Positions 23,846 through 29,656 of a stretch of 29,656 bases of DNA are shown piece by piece. The first letter of the stretch is position 1. Each line of letters begins with the position of its first letter. Position numbers and translations under genes: made by a program. The stretch spans positions 1 through 29,656 of the forward strand of contig CAZMXI010000041.1 of NCBI GenBank assembly GCA_964570205.1. Reading direction: 5' to 3'. This DNA is from CAZMXI01 sp964570205 (lineage in GTDB: Bacteria > Planctomycetota > Phycisphaerae > Tepidisphaerales > Tepidisphaeraceae). Below the pieces are notes generated by a model. It was given only the letters and a program-made list of their open reading frames with translations. It searched no databases and had not been told where the DNA came from.

Positions 23846-24919
23846 TCATGCGGCAGCCGATTGCCTCGCGAGTTCCAGCAACGACGCCGCGATCTGTTCC
23901 AGCGGCACGATCCGCTCGGCCGCACCCTTCCGTATCGCTTCGGCGGGCATCCCGAAGACGACACAACTGGCCTCATCCTGCGCAATCGTCCTCGCGCCTG
24001 CCTGGCGCATGCTCAGCAGCCCGCCGGCGCCGTCGGCGCCCATGCCGGTCAGAATCGCGCCGACCGCGTTGGCGCCGGCGTGCTTCGCGACCGACTCAAG
24101 CAGCACCTCAACCGAAGGTTTCTGATGGAATACCTCCGGCCCATCGCGCAAAACTGCCTGGTAACGGGCGCCGGACCGGTGCAGCACCATGTGCCGGCCC
24201 CCGGGGGCGATCAGCACTCGCCCAGGAATGACAGCGTCGCCGTCACGCGCTTCCCTCACCTCGACCCGACACATCTCGTCGAGCCGGTGGGCAAAGCTTG
24301 CCGTAAAGTGGGCCGGCATGTGCTGGACGATGACGGTGCCGGGCGCATCGGCGGGGAAGCCCGTCAGAACTGTCGTCAGCGCCTGGACGCCGCCGGTGCT
24401 GGCGCCAATCGCAATGATCTTGTCTGTGGTACAGCGCAGTCCCGAAGTCGCGACAGGGCGAACGGCGTCGCGTGTTGCTCGCACGCGCGCCTTGGCCGCG
24501 AGCTTGACCTTGGCGATGAGCTGTTGACCAAGGTCTCCCACGGAATAGGCGGAGCCCGGTTTCGCCAGGACCTCGACCGCTCCGGCGGCAAGGGCGTCCA
24601 GCGCCGTCTGCGTGCCGCTCTGCGTCAGCGAGCTGAGCACAATGACGGGCATCGGCCGGTAACGCATCAGGGTCCGGAGGAAACTGATGCCGTCCATTCG
24701 CGGCATTTCGACGTCGAGGGTCAGCACGTCGGGCGTGAGCTGTACGATCTTGTCTCGCGCGATGTACGGATCGGGAGCGCTGCCGACAACCTCAATGGCT
24801 GAGTCGCGGCTCAGCTCGCGGGTCACGATTTGCCGCACGACGGCTGAGTCGTCCACCACGAGCACACGTATGGCTCGCGCGCCGGATGCGGAGGAGTTGT
24901 GTGTCGGGATCCCTGTCAT
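23846..24919 (-). CDS. cheB: Chemotaxis protein-glutamate methylesterase CheB
   Basis: 357 residues. The receiver domain (1-125) carries Asp23/Asp24 and the phosphorylation site Asp69 (TLDVEMPRMDG). After a linker, the C-terminal methylesterase domain carries the triad Ser174 (IGASTGG), His200 (VQHMP) and Asp296 (GMGADGA). It removes methyl groups from receptor glutamates, opposing CheR, and may deamidate glutamines. It starts 6 bases after the CheX-like gene. All catalytic residues are present. Confidence 0.97.
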   Translation of the reverse strand: MTGIPTHNSSASGARAIRVLVVDDSAVVRQIVTRELSRDSAIEVVGSAPDPYIARDKIVQLTPDVLTLDVEMPRMDGISFLRTLMRYRPMPVIVLSSLTQSGTQTALDALAAGAVEVLAKPGSAYSVGDLGQQLIAKVKLAAKARVRATRDAVRPVATSGLRCTTDKIIAIGASTGGVQALTTVLTGFPADAPGTVIVQHMPAHFTASFAHRLDEMCRVEVREARDGDAVIPGRVLIAPGGRHMVLHRSGARYQAVLRDGPEVFHQKPSVEVLLESVAKHAGANAVGAILTGMGADGAGGLLSMRQAGARTIAQDEASCVVFGMPAEAIRKGAAERIVPLEQIAASLLELARQSAAA

Positions 24920-24925
24920 GACTTC

Positions 24926-25387
24926 TTACCGCTCCATGCTCCAGCGGACGGCGAGGGCCAGTCCCTCGGCTTCGAAGACCTGATAGCCATCGTTGATCCG
25001 CTCGATCCACTGTTCAGGCGCGATGGTGCGAATCCGGGGCAGCCGCATTTCGAATCTGCGGCCGGCCGACGCCTGCTCATGCAACATGGCTCCGCATGCG
25101 ATGTTCAGCACCTCGCCAATGGCGTCATGCGCTCGGGCGATCGCTTCAGGATCATCGGTCGTGCTGGCCAGCGCGTTGGCCGAGAGGACCGCTCCGAGCC
25201 GTTCGTCGGCAAGCAGTTCCAGCCGGCCGCAACCGTCCCCGCCGAATTCAATCAGCCCATGAACCGGTCGCTCCGGAGGGGGCGGATCGCTTTCGGCCGG
25301 CCAGGCCGACACAAATGCCATCTGCTCGAGCGTGTCGGTCAGCATTTGGGCGATCAGACCGGGTTGGTCGGTGTTCAAATCAGGCAT
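24926..25387 (-). CDS. CheX-like protein (divergent third copy)
   Basis: 153 residues. The family helix is recognisable as AIGEVLNIACGAMLHE, with Glu and Asn in the E-x-x-N arrangement, and MLTDTLEQMAFVSAWP forms the N-terminal helix. The rest is far from the other two copies, so activity on CheY-P is possible but unproven. Its ATG overlaps the preceding cheY stop by 8 bases, implying coupled translation. The open frame extends further upstream inside cheY but is not used by the family. Confidence 0.72.
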   Translation of the reverse strand: MPDLNTDQPGLIAQMLTDTLEQMAFVSAWPAESDPPPPERPVHGLIEFGGDGCGRLELLADERLGAVLSANALASTTDDPEAIARAHDAIGEVLNIACGAMLHEQASAGRRFEMRLPRIRTIAPEQWIERINDGYQVFEAEGLALAVRWSMER

Positions 25388-25766
25388 GGCACTCTCCCAG
25401 AACGCCCGAAATGGCGCCACGTATCTGCTCGGGGGTAAACGGCTTACGCAGGCACGCGAGCACGCCATGGTTCTTGAGGTCCTCAAGCCGATCCGCGCTG
25501 GGCTCGGCCGAGACCACCACTACGGGGATGTCGCTCATGCGAGGATCCGCGGCCATGGTGGCGGTCAACTCCGCCCCGCCCATTTCGGGCATGTGCAGGT
25601 CGGCCAGGACGAGGTCAAAACGGCTTGCACTGAGCAGGCTCATCGCTTCCTTGCCGTTGGCGGCCTCGGCCAACGTATCGACGGGCACCTGTGCCAGTTG
25701 AATCGACCGCTTGATAATCGCCCGTGTTGTCGCGGAGTCGTCCACGATCAGGATCCGGTATCCCAT
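25380..25766 (-). CDS. cheY: CheY-like single-domain response regulator (2)
   Basis: 128 residues. The receiver domain has Asp9/Asp10 (LIVDDSATTR), phosphorylation Asp56 (LADLHMPEMGG), Ser86 as the switch residue (instead of the Thr of the other cheY) and Lys108 (LRKPF). There is no output domain. GAGGGTGATT leads to the ATG at 25766. It lies 11 bases after cheD and overlaps the next gene by 8 bases. The two CheY proteins are clearly different and may serve as motor signal and phosphate sink, or separate outputs. Confidence 0.94.
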   Translation of the reverse strand: MGYRILIVDDSATTRAIIKRSIQLAQVPVDTLAEAANGKEAMSLLSASRFDLVLADLHMPEMGGAELTATMAADPRMSDIPVVVVSAEPSADRLEDLKNHGVLACLRKPFTPEQIRGAISGVLGECHA

Positions 25767-25777
25767 AATCACCCTCG

Positions 25778-26254
25778 TTACAGGTCCATCGTCTTTCCGC
25801 CGGCCTTGACCTGTACAGTCCCATCGGCCAGCCGCAGGTACATGTTCCGCGGGGAATTGCCCCCGATATCCTCGCCGTCTATCAACAAACCTTGTGCCCA
25901 AAGCACCTTCCGCACTGCCGCGTGGTTGCGCCGGCCGATGTTGAAGAGGTTGTTGTCGTTAAGCATCTGAGCGGCGCCGGCCAGAGTGACCTTCATCCGC
26001 CGCCTGTTCACGCCCATGCCCTCGATGTCCGCCAGCAGGCGCATCAGCCCCGTGTCCGCGAACATCATGGGATTCTGCTTTGCCCGCTCCGGATCGATGC
26101 TGCTGTTGGGAAGCTGAAAGTGGAGCATTCCGCCCACGTGCGTAACCGGATCGTACAACGCGACGCCGATGCAGGACCCCAGGGAGTACGTCGCCAGCGT
26201 GTCGGCCGCGTCTTTGCTGACCCTTGCGTCGGAGATGTTCACCACAATCGTCAC
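25778..26254 (-). CDS. cheD: Chemoreceptor glutamine deamidase CheD
   Basis: 158 residues. It deamidates receptor glutamines and, where CheC is present, is regulated by it. The catalytic set is complete: Thr22 and Cys28 in ATYSLGSCIGVALYD, and His45 in GGMLHFQLP, one residue offset from Thermotoga CheD. The start is GTG at 26254 with GAGGTGA at 26258-26264 upstream; no in-frame ATG fits. It lies 17 bases after cheR and 11 before cheY. Confidence 0.96.
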   Translation of the reverse strand: MTIVVNISDARVSKDAADTLATYSLGSCIGVALYDPVTHVGGMLHFQLPNSSIDPERAKQNPMMFADTGLMRLLADIEGMGVNRRRMKVTLAGAAQMLNDNNLFNIGRRNHAAVRKVLWAQGLLIDGEDIGGNSPRNMYLRLADGTVQVKAGGKTMDL

Positions 26255-26257
26255 ACA

Positions 26258-26264
26258 TCACCTC
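26258..26264 (-). promoter_or_regulatory. Ribosome binding site supporting the GTG start of cheD
   Basis: GAGGTGA on the minus strand, 6 bases from GAGG to the GTG at 26254. It fixes the non-ATG start. Confidence 0.6.
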
Positions 26265-26271
26265 TCGACGG

Positions 26272-27120
26272 CTAAGGCCTGGCATAGATCGTCGGTTGCA
26301 CGTACCGGAAGTCATGCCGGATGCCGGTGTGCGCTTCACTGTGCCCGGTGAACAGCAAGCCGCCCTGCCCGAGGACTTCCCAGAAGCGATTGACCAGGCT
26401 CTGCTGCGTGGGCTTGTCGAAGTAGATCATGACGTTGCGGCAGAAGATCAGGTCGAAGGGCCCGGAGAACGGCCATGGCTCCATGAGGTTCAGATGCGCA
26501 AAGCGGATAAGCTGACGCACGGCGGGCACAACCTGAAAGGCGCTTGCGCCGTCCACCCGGACGGTTGCCAGGTACCGCTGTTTCAGCAACGGCGGCACGT
26601 TCTGCACTCGATCCTTGTCATAGACTCCAGCCTGGGCGGCGCGCAATACCCGGGTGGAGATGTCGGTGGCCAGAAGCCGGATGTCCCATCCCTCGGTATC
26701 GGGACAGGCGTTTCGCAGGACCAGCGCCAGAGAGTACGGCTCTTCGCCGCTGGAGCAACCCGCGCTCCAGGCGCGGATGCGCCTGATGCCCGCCCGCCGC
26801 TTCGTCTCCAGCAAATGGGGCAGAAAGTGCTCCTCAAGGTAGGCGAAGTGCTTGGACTCGCGAAAGAAGCTGGTCAGATTCGTGCTCAGGGCGTCGATCA
26901 GGTGTGTGAACTCGCCGCCGTCTGGGTCAGCCAGAACCTGATCGAGATAGGCCGAGGCGCTGTGGCAGTTGGTCAGCCTCAGTCGCTTGGCGATCCTTGC
27001 CCGAACGAGCTCCCGCTTGCCATCGTGCAGGTTGATGCCGCAATGCCGATACACCACATCGCTGATGCGGCGATAGTCGGCTTCGGTGATGGCGATCTGG
27101 CTCTCTAGCAGCATTCTCAT
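26272..27120 (-). CDS. cheR: Chemotaxis protein methyltransferase CheR
   Basis: 282 residues. It transfers methyl groups from S-adenosylmethionine to receptor glutamates. The N-terminal helical domain (IAITEADYRRISDVVYRHC, then LVRARIAKRLR) precedes the SAM-binding domain with SAGCSSGEEPYSLAL, ATDIS and FDLIFCRNVMIYFD, all standard. No pentapeptide-binding insertion or TPR tail is obvious. Two starts are possible: ATG 27120, and ATG 27114 for which the GGAG ribosome site has better spacing. It lies 76 bases after the outer-membrane protein gene. Confidence 0.96.
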   Translation of the reverse strand: MRMLLESQIAITEADYRRISDVVYRHCGINLHDGKRELVRARIAKRLRLTNCHSASAYLDQVLADPDGGEFTHLIDALSTNLTSFFRESKHFAYLEEHFLPHLLETKRRAGIRRIRAWSAGCSSGEEPYSLALVLRNACPDTEGWDIRLLATDISTRVLRAAQAGVYDKDRVQNVPPLLKQRYLATVRVDGASAFQVVPAVRQLIRFAHLNLMEPWPFSGPFDLIFCRNVMIYFDKPTQQSLVNRFWEVLGQGGLLFTGHSEAHTGIRHDFRYVQPTIYARP

Positions 27121-27196
27121 CTCTCCGCTGCATCTGGCAGGCTCGACGGATCCGCGAATGCGATTTCCATGGAGTCAATCCGATTCCATCTGAGGG

Positions 27197-28441
27197 CTAG
27201 AAGGCGTACTTGACCTGGGCGCTGACCACGTGCCGGTCAAAGTCACGGCCCGAGGTGTGGGGAACGTTGCTTTCGGCCCAGTCATAAGCCCAGCCGATCT
27301 CCACCGAGAACTTGTTGTTGAACTTGTATTCCAGCATGAGGCCGACGGTGTAGATCCAGTCGACGCGGACGGCCGGGGCCTCCCAGTCGCCGCCATAGGC
27401 CCTGGCCAGCAGGTTCGTCGCCAGCGAAGTGCTGAACGTATGCCGCCACGATGCCTGGTAGGTCATGTCCTGGTAGACGCTTCGGCCGGTGAATGCGACC
27501 AGTTCGAACTGGCGCGCCACCAGCAGGAGTTCGTCCTTCGGCGAAAGAGTGATGCCGACGGTCGCGTCGACGAACAGCTTGATGTCTTCCTGGTCGGCCC
27601 CTGGAACGATGTCGTCGCCGTACTCGCGATAGTCCGGGCCAAGCAGGACATGGGTGCGGAGCCATTTGGCGGGCTTGCCCTCGATCCCGAACAAGACGCG
27701 GTGATAGGTGTTGTCGTAATGGATGGGGCTGGTCATCAGCTCATCCTGGTGCTGATGGCCGTAGCGATAACCGATCACCGCGTACGTGTCTTTGAGGACT
27801 TTCCGGCCGACATCGACGCCGCCGTTGATGTCATAGCGATCCACATAGTTCATATAGCCGGCCAGTGCTTTGTGCTGCGTGTGGAAGTCGTGCACGTAAG
27901 CGGTGATGTTCGGGCGGAAGAACCAGTCGCCCTGCGTGTACTGCACTCGCGTCGAGCTGCGGTAGATCGTGGCGTCGCGCCGGTCCCGTGCCTGAAGTGC
28001 GCCCATGGCGGGGGGGCCGTGGGGATCGGAATAGCGGGGGCCTTCATCGTCGCCGTCGATGTGCACGATCGAATTGGTTGTCTCGAACATCCAGCGATCT
28101 GACTTGGCGCTGTACGAGGCCGACCCGATTTGCGTGACGTTGTCTTCGCTGGGCTCCTGGTGAAAGAACGTGATGTCCGCCGTGTAACCCAGCTTCGCCG
28201 CCTTCACCCAGCCATCGTCGTCCTTGCCCGTCAGGAAGGCGGATGGGCTGAGCGTCGTGACGAAGGATTCTCGATTCGCGAGCCGGCCATCGTGTTCCAG
28301 GAAGACGTTGGAATCATAGCTCTCCCTGGCTGTGAGGCTCGGGTTCAGGCTCCATTCCATGCCGCTTGCATTGGCCCAGCCCAGCAGAAGGGCGCCGCAG
28401 CATGCAACGGCTTGTAGAATGTGCGATTTGCGGTTCATCAT
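27197..28441 (-). CDS. Outer-membrane beta-barrel protein (BBP2-like)
   Basis: 414 residues. A signal peptide (HILQAVACCGALLLGWANAS) precedes MEWSLNPSLTARESYDSNVF, the usual opening of beta-barrel porin-2-like proteins. Alternating hydrophobic/polar strands with paired aromatic residues continue to the end, and the last residue is Phe (VSAQVKYAF), the signal for barrel insertion by the BAM machinery. The start is one of two tandem ATGs (28441, 28438), with GAGGG upstream. It sits between the chemoreceptor and cheR genes, an uncommon place for a porin-like protein; whether it is functionally linked is not known. The substrate is unknown. Confidence 0.85.
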   Translation of the reverse strand: MMNRKSHILQAVACCGALLLGWANASGMEWSLNPSLTARESYDSNVFLEHDGRLANRESFVTTLSPSAFLTGKDDDGWVKAAKLGYTADITFFHQEPSEDNVTQIGSASYSAKSDRWMFETTNSIVHIDGDDEGPRYSDPHGPPAMGALQARDRRDATIYRSSTRVQYTQGDWFFRPNITAYVHDFHTQHKALAGYMNYVDRYDINGGVDVGRKVLKDTYAVIGYRYGHQHQDELMTSPIHYDNTYHRVLFGIEGKPAKWLRTHVLLGPDYREYGDDIVPGADQEDIKLFVDATVGITLSPKDELLLVARQFELVAFTGRSVYQDMTYQASWRHTFSTSLATNLLARAYGGDWEAPAVRVDWIYTVGLMLEYKFNNKFSVEIGWAYDWAESNVPHTSGRDFDRHVVSAQVKYAF

Positions 28442-28473
28442 GGTCAAGGTTTCCCTCACGGTTACGGCGTAAG

Positions 28474-28503
28474 CCCCGGACGTGCGTTTCCGCACGGCCG
28501 GGG
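28474..28503 (-). terminator. Strong hairpin between the chemoreceptor and beta-barrel genes
   Basis: CCCCGG-a-CGTGCG (28474-28486) and CGCACG-g-CCGGGG (28491-28503) make a 12-bp stem with one A/G mismatch and a TTTC loop. It lies 14 bases after the chemoreceptor stop and 32 before the next gene. With no T-tract it may attenuate rather than fully stop transcription. Confidence 0.55.
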
Positions 28504-28517
28504 TGTGGTGCATGGCA

Positions 28518-29656
28518 TTAGGCTGCCTTTGAGAATTCCGAGAAGTCGTTGTTGTGGTTGTCGCCGTCCAGCGGGATCAGGTCGGCGGGCTTGCCGTGGG
28601 GCTTGACCGGCTTTGCGGCGGGCTTCCCGGCGGTTGACCTGACGGCCGCTGCAGCGCTCGGCGTGGTCGATGTGTTGCGGGCGGAGGCCCCGTTGACCAT
28701 GGCCAGCAGTTCTCCAACAACGCCCTGGAGCTGTTCGGCCTGGGCGGCCAGTTCCTCGGCGGCGCTGGCCGATTCCTCGGCGTTGGCCGCGGAGGATTGG
28801 GTGACTTTGTCCATCTGTGCCACGGCGGTGTTGACCTGCTCGATGCCCTGGCTCTGCTCGTTGGACGCTGCGGCGATCTCGCCGACCAGGGCGTTGACCT
28901 TGGTGGCCGAGCCGGTGATCTCTTCGAGCATCTTGGCAACCTCGGCGCTGATGGCGACGCCGTTCTTGGCGTTGGTGACGCTCTCCTCGATCATGGCGGC
29001 GGTGTTCTTGGCGGCCTCGGCGCTTCGCATGGCGAGGTTCCGGACCTCCTCCGCCACCACGGCGAAGCCCTTGCCGGCCTCGCCGGCTCTGGCGGCCTCG
29101 ACGGCGGCGTTCAGCGCCAGGAGGTTGGTCTGGAAGGCGATCTCATCGATGACCTTGATGATCTTGGCGGTCTCGGACGCCGACTTCTGGATCTCGTTGA
29201 TGGCGGTGTTCATCCTCTGCATGGCCTGGTTGCCGCGATCGGCGGCGCTCTTGGCTTCCGCCGAGAGGCTGGATGCCTGCTGGGCGGTTTCGGCGTTCTT
29301 CTTGGTCATGCTGGACATTTCCTCCAGGGAACTGGTGGTTTCTTCGAGGGCGGCGGCTTGCTCCGATGCACCCTGGGCAAGGCTCTGGCTCGACCCCGAT
29401 ACCTGCGTGGATGCGGCCGCCACCTGGTTCGAGCCTTCGCCCAGCGTGTTGGCCAACCGGTTCAGAGCCTTGCTGACCCCGCGGATGATGAGCGTGGCGA
29501 CCACCGCGGCGACCACCATGGCGAGAACGTTGCCGATGATCACAGCGTTCTCGACGCTCTCCACGCTGGCCATGACCTGCACGCCTTTGTCTTCACCCGC
29601 CTTCTGGCTGTATTCCTGAAGGGCCGCCGTGGTGCGCATGTAGTCCAGCAGGGCGT
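28518..29656 (-). CDS. Methyl-accepting chemotaxis protein (5' end cut by window)
   Basis: About 378 residues are visible and the frame runs off the right edge. A membrane segment (NAVIIGNVLAMVVAAVVATL, near 29549-29480) is followed by a short linker and then the long cytoplasmic signalling coiled coil. Its tip carries the universal motif IDEIAFQTNLLALNAAVEAA and GKGFAVVAEEVRNLA. The linker (RGVSKALNRLANTL) matches only the first helix of a HAMP domain; the second seems absent. The C-terminus is a Pro/Lys-rich tail ending in FSEFSKAA, with no NWETF-type pentapeptide for CheR. The sensor part lies outside the window. It is probably the receptor served by the downstream cheR, cheB and cheD. Confidence 0.95.
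   Translation of the reverse strand, partial: ALLDYMRTTAALQEYSQKAGEDKGVQVMASVESVENAVIIGNVLAMVVAAVVATLIIRGVSKALNRLANTLGEGSNQVAAASTQVSGSSQSLAQGASEQAAALEETTSSLEEMSSMTKKNAETAQQASSLSAEAKSAADRGNQAMQRMNTAINEIQKSASETAKIIKVIDEIAFQTNLLALNAAVEAARAGEAGKGFAVVAEEVRNLAMRSAEAAKNTAAMIEESVTNAKNGVAISAEVAKMLEEITGSATKVNALVGEIAAASNEQSQGIEQVNTAVAQMDKVTQSSAANAEESASAAEELAAQAEQLQGVVGELLAMVNGASARNTSTTPSAAAAVRSTAGKPAAKPVKPHGKPADLIPLDGDNHNNDFSEFSKAA

Overview
The window is GC-rich, gene-dense bacterial chromosome from a diderm. Evidence for an outer membrane is a C-terminal-Phe beta-barrel protein, a heptose-pathway isomerase (GmhA) and exported proteins. The gene mix includes paired Gfo/Idh/MocA dehydrogenases, a secreted PQQ-type propeller, a large secreted glycosidase-like protein of unrecognised family, KGG-repeat proteins, and a chemotaxis cluster rich in CheX and carrying FapA. 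This best fits Planctomycetota (Phycisphaerae-like). That is an inference from gene content, because no rRNA or other taxonomic marker is present. Two 10-N scaffold gaps (1392-1401, 17012-17021) interrupt real genes and shift the apparent reading frame. Both genes are intact once a multiple of three bases is restored.

Region 1 (1-4544): the tail of an unidentified membrane protein; two adjacent Gfo/Idh/MocA oxidoreductases on the minus strand; a decayed nicotinate phosphoribosyltransferase (pncB-like) remnant spread over three frames; and a secreted PQQ-like beta-propeller protein. Region 2 (4659-8193): a PIN-PhoH ATPase convergent with citrate synthase, then a small YbgC/FcbC-type thioesterase ending at a long nested hairpin. 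Region 3 (8387-11715): an unusual tandem tRNA-binding-domain protein upstream of recN (minus strand, good sigma70-like promoter), and two overlapping KGG-motif genes on the plus strand.

Region 4 (11781-15584, minus strand): a housekeeping operon rarA/mgsA, 5-formyltetrahydrofolate cyclo-ligase (TTG start), LysM-L,D-transpeptidase, gmhA. Divergent from it is glmS (15929-17789), followed by a tRNA-Gly(CCC) with its own promoter and intrinsic terminator. Cell-envelope precursor genes (GlmS, GmhA, L,D-transpeptidase) are therefore close together. Region 5 (18418-21091): the 788-residue secreted glycosidase-like protein, and a small Cys-motif protein on the other strand.

Region 6 (21186-29656, minus strand) is a chemotaxis/signalling cluster. 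In transcription order it reads: a methyl-accepting protein (cut by the window edge), an outer-membrane beta-barrel protein, cheR, cheD, cheY, a CheX-like gene, cheB, cheX, cheY, fapA, cheX. It encodes receptor adaptation (CheR, CheB, CheD), two single-domain response regulators and three divergent CheX-family proteins with the E-x-x-N phosphatase signature. CheA, CheW, CheC and CheZ are not in the window. I see no CRISPR array, transposase or phage genes.
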